From NCBI GenBank assembly GCA_949752795.1, contig OX457058.1, positions 166,782,223 through 166,846,222 on the forward strand: DNA of 64,000 nt, in the 5' to 3' direction. A program made the position numbers and the translations under genes. This DNA comes from Hyperoodon ampullatus (lineage: Eukaryota > Chordata > Mammalia > Artiodactyla > Ziphiidae). The notes under the pieces are model-generated. The model saw nothing but the letters and a program-made list of their open reading frames with translations. It was not told where the DNA came from and ran no database searches. This document shows, piece after piece, positions 11,311 through 23,509 of the stretch. The first letter of the stretch is position 1, and each line of letters starts with the position of its first letter.

Positions 11311-11649
11311 GGCCTGTGGAGATGGAAGCTTCCAGGAAATATTGGCGGGGAGAATGAGAGGGGCAAGATGCAGGCTGCTTAGAATTGTGACTGTTTTCCT
11401 CCTCTGGGTCCCGGGGCTGAAGTGAGGAAATCCCTCCATGAAGAAAAGTTGGATTGCCTCTTGGAGGCTTCTCTTCCTGTGTTTGGAAGGCTCTCAAGGC
11501 AGGAGACAAGGGGAGCAGCTGGTGGGCATGTTCCTTGCGCCAGGAGAGAGCTGTAGGCGACTGCTTATTTTCCTGTGTCCTCCCAGGGTTTCTTTTCTTT
11601 TCTTTTTTCTCTTAAAAGGTTAACTTGAGAATTTAGTATCTTTTATCTA

Positions 11650-11774
11650 TTTATTATTTTTTTTGGCCGTGTCACGTGGCATGTGGGATCTTAGTTCCCC
11701 TACCAGGGATCGAACCGCTCCCCTTGCAGTGGAAGCACGGAATCTTAACCACTGGATCTCCAGGGAAGTCCCTC
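11650..11774 (-). mobile_element. CHR-type SINE, type C
   Basis: Reads tttttttggccgtgtcacg, tgtgggatcttagttccc, agggatcgaaccgctcccc, and ends ccagggaagtccc. This is the antisense of the gggacttccctgg head. More diverged than most copies. No clear flanking duplication found. Confidence 0.87.
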
Positions 11775-12229
11775 TACTAAAGTCTTGATTCAGGGCTTCA
11801 GTCTGATCTTGGATGAGCAAAGGGGAATTACAGGTAACTGAGGAGGGATGGCAAAGGGGGGCAGTCGTCCACTCCCAGAGCTGCCTGGTGGCAGCATGGT
11901 GCCTAGTGAGAACACCCTAAGGAAGGTGGGGAGGCCGTTTGGTGCCCAGCTCAGCCTGTCAATAAGCAATGCTGTGGTTGGATTGGCCCTTGTGGCTCTT
12001 ATTATGATTGTAAGGCAGCCGTTGGCAATACCCACCAGGAGACTCTAAAAAATAAATGTTTATTACTTACGGGACCTGGAAGTTACATGACACACCTGGA
12101 GCCACACAGCAAGGCCTTGCAGGGGCAGGGGTGGGGTAGAGGGGGAATGGGCCTGGGTTTTGCTTTTATCGGGGTTGATGGAGGAGGCCTACGGTTTCAA
12201 GGACTCAATCTTTATTGGTGAATTTAAAA

Positions 12230-12622
12230 CATAAGAGTGAGCAGAGAAAGACAAATATCATATGATATTGCTTATATGTGGGATCTAAAAAATATGGTAC
12301 AAGGGAACATAATTACAACAGAGAAATAGATTCACAGAGGTAGAAAACAAACTTAAGGTCACCAAGGGGGAAAGGCGGGAGGGGAAGGGATAAATTGGGA
12401 GATTGGGATTGACATATACACATTGCTATATGTAAACCAGGTAACTAATAAGAACCTACTGTATAGCACAGGGAACTCTACTCAATACTCTGTAATGACC
12501 TATATGGGAAAAGAATCTAAAAAAGAGTGGATATATGTATATGTATAACTGATTCACTTTGCTGTACGGCAGAAACGTATACAACATTGTAAATCAACTA
12601 AACTCCAACAAAAATTAATTTT
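12230..12622 (+). mobile_element. L1 LINE 3' end, 5'-truncated, sense
   Basis: Starts within the end of ORF2/3' UTR (gagcagagaaagacaaatat, gcttatatgtgggatctaaa) and continues through aagggggaaaggcggga and tactgtatagcacagggaac to tgtaaatcaactaaactcc. It carries no intact frame. The type-C SINE downstream begins within two bases of its A/T-rich terminus. Confidence 0.88.
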
Positions 12623-12623
12623 A

Positions 12624-12760
12624 GGGACTTCTCTGGCGGTCCAGTGGTTAAGACTCTGCGCTTCCACTGTAGGGGGCAAGGGTTTGATCCCTGGTTGGGG
12701 AACTAAGATCCCGCGTGCCATGAGGCACAGCCAAAGAAACGAATTAATTTAAAAAAAAAG
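12624..12760 (+). mobile_element. CHR-type SINE, type C
   Basis: Head tagggacttctctggcggtc, then gcttccactgtagggggca, tgatccctggttgggga and gtgccatgaggcacagcca, then a short A tail. A possible duplication, aattaattt, occurs at about 12614-12622 and about 12740-12748. Confidence 0.9.
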
Positions 12761-13484
12761 TTTAATTACCAAGGGAGAAAAAACCCCACAAGAGTGAGAA
12801 TTTAAAACATGGGAAGAGAAAAAACAACTGGCCCAAATGGTCAGTTATTGAAATCAACCAAGGTCTCTAAAACAAAGGAGCCTCAGTGGGAGGAGGTAGG
12901 CTGGCTCTTTATCTAGTCCTTTGGCTGGCAATGTGTTTATTCAAGATCGCCATCATTGAAGTGGATGCCTCTTTGAAGTGGCTGCCTTGGCAATCAAAGC
13001 TTAAGTCAGGCACTTGCATTACACAAAAGAAAAAACAAACAAACAAATAAGAAACAACTGGCAGGATTTATACTACAAAGGCCTTCACAACTGGAACTAT
13101 AGGGACTAGGCACCCTCCCCGCATGGAGATTCTCCCCTCACTGTCAGCTTTGAAGGGTTGGGGTGAGATTTTATTGAGGGAGCTGAAGCTGGTCTGCTGG
13201 GTGGGCTATGGGGGAGGGCGGAGGCGCTAGTCCATTGCTATCCATTTTGGACATCTTTCAGTGGTTCAGGGAAGCAGGTTCGCCTCATCTGGGCTCCACG
13301 AAGGATGTATGCTGCACAGCTCTGGGGAGCACCGGTCCCATTGTGCAGTGCACAACCTACACTCCTGTACGTGGCAGCCTGGTCTGGGAAGGAAAGGTGC
13401 CTGATTCAAGGCAAAACCAGACCAACAGCTAACAGATCCTGGCTGTGAGAACTGAAAGGCTGGTCTTGGTCCACTTCAGTGACC

Positions 13485-13575
13485 AATTCAATTTCAGATT
13501 GAACTAGCCCACACTGAGCTCCTATTATGTGCCAAGCTCATAGTACGTGATTTTTCTCATTCAAGTCTCTCCATC
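13485..13575 (-). repeat. MIR SINE fragment
   Basis: Antisense fragment: actgagctcctattatgtgc followed by aagctcatagtacgtg and tttctcattcaag. Confidence 0.6.
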
Positions 13576-13934
13576 TCCCAGTGTACTCTCTACTACATTT
13601 TGAATTGGAGGAAATTTACTTGCCTTATTGATAGAATGACCACATTTATGTTCTCAGTGCAGACAGTTCATTTTCAAAACTCAAAAGTCAGTTTTGTAGC
13701 CAGGTCTGGCATGCAATGTAGATTGTCTTTGTACCTCTAAAGACAATTGAGACATTCAAGTTGGTACTCAAGAGCCTTTCTGGGGCCCCGTGGATGTTTA
13801 TTCTCATACTGATGACCCACAGGCTTCCAAGCAATCACTCAAAGGGTCCCTGGGCATTTGGCTCTTAGCCGGGCTAAGAAGGGCCTGTGATTCTGGGAAG
13901 TTTTCCTGCATCAGGGGCTGGGCTGCCTGCTGGA

Positions 13935-14175
13935 GTGGCCTGTGGAACTAGAAAGGACCTGGGTCTTGGGTTCAACTCTTAGCTCTCTTACCTACCAGCT
14001 ATGGACCTTGGATAAATTTCTTGCAGTCTCAGTTTTCTTACTGTGAAATGGAGATGATAATACATGCTGTATTATATCATGAGGTTTACATGAAATAAAA
14101 GGCACTGTTTATTGAGTACCCACTGTGTACCAGATCTGCTGAGCCCTTGACATTTGTCAGCTCATATGACTTGTA
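13935..14175 (+). repeat. MIR SINE, with a second MIR-like fragment
   Basis: Sense MIR at 13935-14100: tgggttcaactcttagctct, atggaccttggataaattt, tctcagttttcttactgtg, aaatggagatgataatac. From about 14100, ctgtttattgagtacccac and tgtgtaccagatctgctgag read antisense, so a second copy in the other orientation abuts it. Confidence 0.75.
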
Positions 14176-14343
14176 CCTGGCACAAAATCCCCACTATTTG
14201 CTGAATGAATGAATAAACACTTCCTCAGAGGGCCAGCTTCACGTGCAGGCCACCTGGGCACTTGCACAGGACCCCACACTTAGTTTAATGCTCTGCTGTT
14301 GCCATCTTGAAATGTTTCATACTTTTTGAACAAGGGACCCTGC

Positions 14344-14486
14344 TTTTTTTTTAAGGTAAGAAGTAGATTTATTAATATCCTTTGTTGCAGGAAAATGGGG
14401 CACAAGAGGACAGTCAGGTCCCAGGTCTTGGGTGAGTTCCTGGGACGGGCCACCAAATAAGGGTCCTTGGCTTCACGCAGGGAAAG
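14344..14486 (-). mobile_element. unidentified 143-bp A-tailed retroposon
   Basis: An insertion that starts on this strand with a T run (ttttttttaagg) and interrupts an older repeat-like sequence. A direct duplication flanks it: gggaccctgc at 14334-14343, aggaccctgc at 14487-14496. Removing it rejoins host words that read aagggaccctgc-attttgatttt. On its own (minus) strand it ends with an AATAAA signal (tttatt at 14368-14373) about 18 bases before the A tail. It therefore looks like the 3' end of a polyadenylated transcript copied by L1. I do not recognise the source. An LTR or mRNA 3' end is possible. Confidence 0.6.
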
Positions 14487-14534
14487 AGGACCCTGCATTT
14501 TGATTTTGCACTGGGTCCTGCAAATTATGTAGCT

Positions 14535-14690
14535 GGTATTGCCTCTCCATAAACCCTGTGGGACATACCTAGTCTGCATTGTCATACCTATTTTACAGAT
14601 GCATAAACTGAGACATAGGGAGGCGAAACTACTTGCACAAAGTTTCCCAGCCTGTAAAATGCAGAGCAGGGCCCCAGTGTGGACCTCCAC
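14535..14690 (-). repeat. MIR SINE
   Basis: Antisense MIR: acctattttacagatgcat, aaactgagacatagggagg, acttgcacaaagtttccca, then gcagagcagggcccc. Confidence 0.75.
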
Positions 14691-14699
14691 TAAATGCAG

Positions 14700-15990
14700 T
14701 TCTTTCACTGGGGTGGTGGCCCTGTTGCTCTGGCCTCACGCCTGGGCTGGGCCTGGCAGTGGACAGGTTACAAATCCACAAATTGGAGTGGCCTTTCCTC
14801 CAGCTCTTAAAAGTCAGGGGTTTGGAGGATCTCACCAGTCTTTGGAAAAACTTCCAGTTTCTGACAAAGCAGTAAAAATGGCCTTCAGTCTGCCCACTCT
14901 CTTTCCGTCTTGTTCTGGAAGATGAGTGAGAGGTAAATGGGGGAGAAACAAGGAAGATGAACAAATGTCATGGAAAGTCAACAACATCTCCCTCACCAGT
15001 GTGGTCAAGGGGAGGAGGACACAGAAAAAGAAAGCCCCCCACCCCAGGCCTGGGGCCTCTGGATGGCTGTGTCCACAGCTCTCCAAACAGTGCTGAAAAT
15101 GAAAACTGTGGGACAAGCTGGTCCCCACTGCCTAGAACAAAGGGAGGCTCGTGTGTCTTAGTCACTGCTAATTTCTGGCACATTACTGGCCTTGGGAGCA
15201 GGACTGCTTGTAAAGTTCTCGGCCGCTCCAAGCTGAAGGCAATTTATTCAAAGGGAAATAAGGGCCACATCTGCTGAGGTGATGGGGAGACAGGGAGCCT
15301 CTTGCAAGCTCATAAAGACTGTGCTGGAATCTTAGATGCAACTGCAACAGGCCTGGCGCTCTCCTCAGCCCCGTTTTTATTCTTTTGGATTGGTTTGCAG
15401 AAGGATGCTCAGAAGGGTTTATGAGATCCTGGGACTGTGTGTATGGGTTCTTTAAAAAATAATAAAGTCCTCTACCACTCCCATGGCTGAGGGCATGTGA
15501 TGAGGGAGTCGTGGGCGGGAGGAAATTGCAACTGGTTTTTTCAGCCTGAGAGGGAGGGTGTTGGAACAGGTTCTGAAGGAGAGGAAATGCTCCGTTGTCT
15601 CTTAATTCCAATGCTGCTGGATTCACACACAACAGTCCAGCAGCTCAAGGCAAAAAGGGAGCTTCAGGTTGTAGGTGAGCATTCAGGTTCACCAGCATTC
15701 AGGAGCTTCAGGTTCCAGGTCTCAGGGCTGGAAACCCTTCGAGGGTAAAAGGAGAGAAGGAAGAGGAGATCATGCTTTTGCCTCCTTGGGCCTCAGTTTA
15801 CCCTTCTGTAAAATGGGATCTGGGAGCCCAGACTAGAATGGAGCTTGAACATTCTGGATTATGAACCTAGAGAAAAGGGGCAGGCGGGAAGAGGAGGTTA
15901 TTCATGAGCCCTAATATGTACACAGAACTTTACAGTTTATGAGCCTCTTTAAAGACATTGTCCATTTCTTCTTCATTATCATCCTAGCAG
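14700..15990. other. single-copy stretch, no gene recognised
   Basis: Unique sequence. A short sense MIR fragment lies at 15775-15830 (gggcctcagtttacccttct) and a locally repetitive patch at 15650-15720, where gagcttcaggtt and attcagg recur. Frames of 60-150 codons overlap on both strands. None is recognisable. Confidence 0.45.
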
Positions 15991-15999
15991 ACATACAGA

Positions 16000-16345
16000 A
16001 AAGGACATAAGCAAATGCAAAGTGTCATGAGTAATTCTAATTGTAATAAATTCTAAAGCCAACACCCATCTAGTGAACAACCCAGATCAAGACAGAATGA
16101 ATGACAGAATGATGCCAGCAACACTAAGTCCTCTTTCCCACTCACGTCCCCTCCCATATACTACAGGCACTCATAGCTTTGCTTTTATGAAAATCATTTC
16201 TTTTTCTTTCTCTTTCGTTTTAGTTTTGCCACCGTGTATACATTCCTCAACGATAAAGTTTAGTCTTGCCTGTTTTTGAACCGTATATAAATGGTTTCAT
16301 ACAGGACATGTTATCTGTGTCAGCTTCTTTTACTCAAAATCATGA
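16000..16345 (-). repeat. L1M LINE 3' region, antisense
   Basis: Antisense old-L1 order: gaacaacccagatcaagaca, ctctttcccactcacgtccc, tttagtcttgcctgtttttg, ataaatggtttcatacagg, gtgtcagcttcttttactca. Strongly diverged from a consensus, so ancient. Confidence 0.7.
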
Positions 16346-16354
16346 TTGTAACGC

Positions 16355-16480
16355 TGGCCCATTTTTCCAGATGAAAAAAGGGAGCCTCGGAGAAGTTAAG
16401 TGACACATCAAAGGTCACATAACTAGTCCTGGCAAAGCTGGGCATGAAGCCACACCACCTGCTTACTCCGTTACCCAGAT
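16355..16480 (-). repeat. MIR SINE
   Basis: Antisense MIR core: ttttccagatgaaaaaaggg, agaagttaagtgacacatca, aaggtcacataactagt. Confidence 0.72.
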
Positions 16481-16489
16481 CAATCCGCT

Positions 16490-16805
16490 GGGGTTGCTAA
16501 TGTCCATTTCCAGCAATAGGGCAGAGTAGGTAATCCGAAAACAGAAGAGATGCCCTTATGGCTGAGCCAAGGTCACAGGCCCTAGAGAAGGAGCATCTGT
16601 GTCCTGCTCTCCTCTGGTGGGATCCCGTGCCTGGAGTAATTCTCCCATTGAGAGTATAAACAGTGAGGGAGAGAGAATTCCCCCAAAGGAAATGGGGGTG
16701 CTATTAGGAAGGGGTGACGCCAGACAGCCAACAACAACACGTGTCTTCTCTTTCTTTCTTTCCTAAACATAGGTCAATCCTTTAAAATTGTTCCTGTTTC
16801 ACTTT
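16490..16805. other. probable old repeat remnant, family not identified
   Basis: The stretch around 16660-16750 (gagagaattcccccaaagga, ggggtgctattaggaagggg, agccaacaacaacacgtgtc) has the look of a diverged mammalian interspersed repeat. I cannot name it. Confidence 0.35.
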
Positions 16806-16809
16806 TTTT

Positions 16810-17205
16810 TTCTCTATTGAGAAAAATAGTTGATTTACAATGTTGTGTTAGTTTCAGGTGTGGAGCAAAGTGATTCCGTTATTTATATATATATATATAT
16901 TTTTTTTCAGATTCTTTTCCATTATAGATTATTACAGGATATTGAATATAGTTCTCTGTGCTATACAGTAAATCCTTGCTTATCTGTTTTATACACAGTA
17001 GTGTGTATCTGTTAATCCCAAGCTCCTAATTTATCCCTCCCCGCCCCTTTCCACTTTGGTAACCATAAATTTGTTTCTATGTCTGTGAGTCTCTTTCTGT
17101 TTCGTAAACAAGTTCATTTGCAGCTTTTTTAAAAAAGATTCTACATATAAGTGATATCATATGATATTTGTCTTTCTCTGCTTCACTTCTTAATATATGA
17201 GTTAG
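16810..17205 (-). mobile_element. L1 LINE 3' end, antisense
   Basis: Antisense of the same 3' module seen in sense at 12.2-12.6 kb: gttgatttacaatgttgtg, (AT)n at about 16883-16900, ccattatagattattacagg, tgtgctatacagtaaatcc, ccctttccactttggtaacc, then attctacatataagtgatat. Confidence 0.87.
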
Positions 17206-17209
17206 GACA

Positions 17210-18010
17210 ATTTATCAAAATAAACCCCTAAGTACCAGCGGGCCACAGTGAGCAATCTAAGCTAATAGAAACATAGATTTTTCTGAATTTCTTCTTCAAG
17301 AAAGCCTTGCATTTTCTCCTCATAGGCTTTGGCTCCTGAGGCTGACACAAACGTAACATAAAACGGAGGCATTTTACAGCACCCGGATGCCCACAGGACT
17401 ACATTTCCCAGCCCCTGCCTGGGCGGTTGTTCTTTCATGTTACCCCTGCCTTTGCTTGGCCCTTCAGCTTCATGCCAGAGACCACTAAAGTCTTGAGAAA
17501 TGCCCTCAGTTTCCAGCAGTGGCATAAAATGTTTCCTCTTATTTTCTTAAGTGGGGCTCCTGGTGAGTCAGTTATATCCTAGACTGCAGAGAGGCTCCTG
17601 GTTTTCGGAAGATACTTGCAGCTGGGATGAGACTTTGGGGAAGGGGGGATTCTTGGCTGGAGCGGGGAGATGGTGAGGGAGGAGAATGAATATCTGAAGA
17701 AATTGGGCTGTGGGTGTTCGGGCATGGAAATGGGGGCAGGGCAGCTTAGAAACACAATACAAGGGTCACAGTGCTCGGGGAGGGAGTGTCAGGTGAAGAG
17801 AGGGCCCTTGCACAGACCCTGGCCTGGGGCGGCTCCTTTGAGGTGCTCATGACTGAGGCCCTTGGTCTCTTCCAGGAAGGCACAGAACTATCCCCAGGAA
17901 CCCCCCAGCCTTGGGCAGAGGCATGAGCACTGGTCTAGGAGTCTGGGAGCACTCAAGATGTGCCCAGTCCTGTTCCACTCACGCTCCTGTGTTAATTCAT
18001 TTGAGACTTA
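17210..18010. other. single-copy stretch, possible MLT1 remnant
   Basis: No gene seen. The words ggactacatttcccagcccc (about 17397) and a following cysteine/proline-rich frame resemble the start of an MLT1-type LTR, but the rest does not follow convincingly. Confidence 0.35.
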
Positions 18011-18027
18011 CAAGGACCCTACACTTT

Positions 18028-18227
18028 TTTGTGTGTGTGGTACGTGGGCCTCTCACTGTTGTGGCCTCTCCTGCTGTGGAGCACAGGCTCCGGACCCGCA
18101 GGCTCAGCGGCCATGGCTCACGGGCCCAGCCGCTCCGCGGCATGTGGGATCTTCCCGGACTGGGGCACGAACCCACGTCCCCTGCATCGGCAGGCGGACT
18201 CTCTTCCCTGCGCCACCAGGGAAGCCC
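18028..18227 (-). mobile_element. CHR-type SINE, type A
   Basis: Antisense copy: tgtggtacgtgggcctctc, then cagcggccatggctcacggg, ending gccaccagggaagccc. The duplication ggaccctacactttt lies at 18013-18027 and 18229-18243, 15 of 15 matching. The tail has been eroded to ttttttgtgtgtgtgg. Confidence 0.92.
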
Positions 18228-18244
18228 GGGACCCTACACTTTTT

Positions 18245-18375
18245 ATTGGCATCATTACTTTATCATAAAAGGGAACGTTACTGTTCCCTTTTGACAGACG
18301 AGGAGAACGAGGCACGGTGAGGTTAAATAACATGCTTGAGTAAACTAGTGGTGGAGCCAGGATTTGAACCTTGGT
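18245..18375 (-). repeat. MIR SINE
   Basis: Antisense MIR: cccttttgacagacgagg, gagaacgaggcacggtgag, gttaaataacatgcttgag, then ggagccaggatttgaacctt. The type-A SINE upstream inserted beside its 5' flank. Confidence 0.75.
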
Positions 18376-18399
18376 ATCTGACTTGATTTTTTTTTTAAT

Positions 18400-19530
18400 C
18401 AAAAAATGAGGGGATGGGACTGGGCGACATCCATCGTCCCTCCCGGTCCACCATCAGAATGGCTGAGGGTCTTGTCTGCTAACTTTATTGTGAAGTCTGG
18501 GGTTACACGGGGCAACAGAACAAACCTTATGAAAAACAAGCAGCTTCGTAAAAGATGAGCCTGTCGGGCTAACCCGATTTCCTTCCTTGAGATCATGAGA
18601 TTATAAGAGAACAGCCAGGCTGGGGGCACATCTTGCCCATGGTTTGTGGAGGGCAGCCGGGAGCCAGCGGCCCCTTGAAGCTCCTCTGTGTTCTGGGTCT
18701 CTCTGAACAGACCCTGCCCTGCCTCGCTCATGCAGCTAATGCTGGATGGGGGGTCCTCACCTCCTCTGACCTCCCCACCTGCTACGCCAGCATGGTGCCA
18801 ACTTGTACTCACAACCAGAAACGCCAGTGGCGGGGACTGAAGCTGGGCCTCTCTCATCCTTTCTCTGTGGGGTAACACTGGGTTGTCATAAAGTGCGGTC
18901 CACCTAGATAGAGTGGGGGACCTAAGGCTTTCATTGGCCTGACTTGCTTGGGTGCCTGCTTAAGCAGAGAAGCAAAGATAAGCCCCAGGGGGGTGGCGTT
19001 GACAGCATCGGGGAACCCCTGCTACCCACTCCCTGGACAGATGAGCAACCAGTCTTGGGACAACTTGCCCAAATTTGCAGTGAGTGATGGTGGAGCTAAG
19101 ATTCAAACGGGGTCTCTCAAGGCCAAGTCTGGGCTCCAGCCACTTAATCTTTTCTGCCTTCACATCTGGTATCAGCTCAGGAAACCATATGCTCTGGTCA
19201 TGTGGGCTCGGCACCCAGAAGGCCCCACTGCGATGCCAACCGACATGAGACTGAGAAACGTGAACATGACTTTGTCCCATCTCTAAGGGAATCTCCAGTG
19301 ATGACTCAGCACCTGCAGTCTCTGAGTTCTTGGAGCTCCTCCATCCAGAAACAGAGAGCCTAGGAGTAACATGGCTGGCAGCTCTTGGAGTCGCTCCAGG
19401 CCAGGAGGGACACAGCCCGTCATGGGCCACCTTGGCGGCCTGTGCTGTTTCTCCGGGGAGTGGATTGATCCTGTGCTCTGCACTCTGTCTTTCCCAGTCC
19501 CCAGACACAGTGATACCACTAACCAACATT
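18400..19530. other. single-copy stretch, no gene recognised
   Basis: Unique, GC-moderate sequence. Overlapping frames on both strands up to 189 codons resemble no family. An internal MIR-like patch (gcagtgagtgatggtggagc, aagattcaaacggggtctct) lies at about 19040-19150. Confidence 0.45.
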
Positions 19531-19534
19531 CATT

Positions 19535-19720
19535 ACCCTTCACAGCAATCTAGTGAGGTTGATACATTACTGCACAACAGCACTTTACCGATGAGGAAAC
19601 TGAGGCATAGGAAGGTTAATACCCTGCCTGTACTGGTTAAGTACAACTAGTCAGTGGGAAGGCCAGGATGGCAAACCCAGACAGCCTGGCTCCCAAGTCC
19701 ATGCGCCCAATCACTGCACC
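19535..19720 (-). repeat. MIR SINE
   Basis: Antisense MIR: accgatgaggaaactgagg, ataggaaggttaataccct, gtacaactagtcagtggga, then aacccagacagcctggctcc. Confidence 0.8.
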
Positions 19721-19729
19721 CAGCTTACC

Positions 19730-20155
19730 CCTCCCTTCCCCTTTCTGGGGGAAATTCACTCAGCATTTCCTTTAAGAAGCTCCCCTCGTCCATTCCGTGA
19801 GGTGGGGGGAAGGGAGGGGCTGGCTGTCAGCCCCCATGCCCTACCCACAGGGCGGACCCAATGCCCAAGCTGGGTCAATCAGATTCTCTAGGCACAGGAC
19901 TCTTTGGCTGAGTGACAAAGACATCTTGAGTCATCCTCACAGTGATGGCCCCCAAAAGCTCCTTTCTGACTGAGTTCTCTGGACTTGCCTTTGTTTCTTC
20001 AGCTTTTCTTTCACCACTGTGAGCTGTCCAGTTTCCTTCCAAAAAATAGCTTTTTTCCCCTGCTTGTTAGCCAGTATTAGGATCTACAGTTCAAGAACCC
20101 TATGGGTATAACCACTGCAGAAATGATTTACTTTTCATTTCATATACATTTAGTA
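19730..20155. other. single-copy stretch, no gene recognised
   Basis: Short unique stretch. Pyrimidine-rich at 19980-20060. Nothing else is supported. Confidence 0.45.
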
Positions 20156-20159
20156 GGTG

Positions 20160-20290
20160 CCCAAAGAGGCCTGCATTCAAATGTGGGCTTTGTACTTACT
20201 AGCTGTGTGATCCTGAGGAAGGGACTTCCCTGACCCCTCTCATCTGATAAAGGAGGACATTACCTTGTAGGACAATTATAAGGACAACCT
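20160..20290 (+). repeat. MIR SINE
   Basis: Sense MIR: gcattcaaatgtgggctttg, tacttactagctgtgtgatc, gaagggacttccctgacccc, ctgataaaggaggacatt. Confidence 0.75.
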
Positions 20291-20360
20291 TCCAAGAAGA
20301 GGAAAAACCAGATGCAAAGGACTGGAAGTGAGTGAGTGTTTGCCTTTGACCACAGTGGCA

Positions 20361-20855
20361 TGTGGCATTAATGGCCCTGTTCTACACCTCTCCCTGTGTC
20401 CATGCCCTTTGTCATGTGGCTTTGCAGTACCCTCCTTATTGTGGGTGGGAGGTACTTCCCTACCTCTTTACTCTGGGCTCGACTATGTGCTTTGGCCAAT
20501 GGGATGATAACAGATATGGCTCAAGCAGACACTTGATAAGGGCTTGCGGGACTGATTTTGCTTCCTCATGCTACTACCATCACCTTCAGATGGACATACC
20601 CAGGTGAACCCACTGGTCTCAGGTGGAGGATGAGAGCCACCTGGAGCAGAGCCAGCCCCAACTGAGCCTAGCCTAGATCAGCGAGCTGCAGACTCATAAA
20701 CTGGCCCCGCCAAGACCAGGAGAGCCAGTCAAGTTAGGCCTGGGTCAACCACCCCCCCGCTGACTCACAGACATGTAAAAAAATCATTCATGATTGTTAT
20801 CTTAAATGACTGAAATTTGGGATATTTTGTTATGTAGCAATAATTAACTGATACA
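20361..20855 (+). mobile_element. MaLR (MLT1-type) 5' LTR
   Basis: Endogenous retrovirus-like LTR of about 495 bp. It shares the order of its 3' partner at 22677-23141: gcattaatgg at the start, ccatgccctttgtcatg, gcactt-like acttccctaccctt words, ctttggccaatgggat, gaggatgagagcca, then near the end atgattgttatcttaaa and taactgatac. Sequence reading actggtacccagaagtgg follows directly, as expected for a primer-binding region of this class. Substantial divergence from its partner shows the insertion is old. Confidence 0.8.
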
Positions 20856-22676
<1,821 letters not shown>

Positions 22677-23141
22677 GATTGCATTAATGGACCCAATTCT
22701 TCACCCCTGCCTGTATCCACAACCTTTGCCATGTAAATTGGCAGTGCCCTCTTACTGTGGGAAGGGAGCACTTCCCTACCCCTTGACTCTGGGCTCCCAT
22801 ATGACTTGCTTTGGTCAATGGGATATTAGCAGAGCTGACACAAGCAGAGTCTTGACAAATGCTTACATGATGGGATTCGCTCCCTTGCACCTCTGACATC
22901 TCCGTCAGAAGGCTATGCTCAGGCCAGCCTAGTGATCCATGGAGGAGGATGAAAGACACATGTGGCAGAGCCTCTCCCAAGCTGGGCAACTGCAGACTTA
23001 TGTGTGAGTTCACTCAAGACCCACAGAACCATCCAGCCAACTCCAGTCAATCCACAGAGACATGAAAAATAATATGATTGCTGTTTTGAGCTTCAGAGAT
23101 TTGCAGTGATATTTTTATGCAGCAGTAGATATCTGATATAG
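22677..23141 (+). mobile_element. MaLR (MLT1-type) 3' LTR
   Basis: Partner of the 5' LTR at 20361. It has gcattaatggacccaatt, cacaacctttgccatgta, gcacttccctacccctt, gctttggtcaatgggatatt, then gattgctgttttgagc and atctgatatag at the end. It is about 465 bp, slightly shorter than its partner through small indels. Confidence 0.8.
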
Positions 23142-23234
23142 CAACGAAGTGGAGTTTTTCTCCACGGGAGGCTGCTAGGCACACATGAAGACCAAATGAA
23201 CCCCTTCCCTTGTAAGACTTCTCCAATACCGATC

Positions 23235-23505
23235 ATGATAACAATAACAAAAGCTATCACTTACTGAACTCTTATTTCCAGGTCCTGTGAGAAGGGCTAT
23301 ATGCATCATCTCGCTGAATTCTTACAACAGCCCTGAGGGTTCGTTATGATTATTTCCATTTTATAGATTAAAAAAACCCCAAAAAACCCCCGAGGCCCAG
23401 AGAGGTTAAGAAAACAGGCTGAGGTCACACAGATAGTAAGTAGTACAGTTTGGATTCAACCTCAAGCTAGTCTAACTCCAAAAGCTATGCCATCTAGTCA
23501 GGCAC
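23235..23505 (-). repeat. MIR SINE
   Basis: Long antisense MIR: ctatcacttactgaactctt, attttatagattaaaaaaac, gaggcccagagaggttaag, ctgaggtcacacagatagta, ttggattcaacctcaagct. An A/C-rich slippage tract (aaaaaaccccaaaaaaccccc) sits in its middle. Confidence 0.8.
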
Positions 23506-23509
23506 AGGC

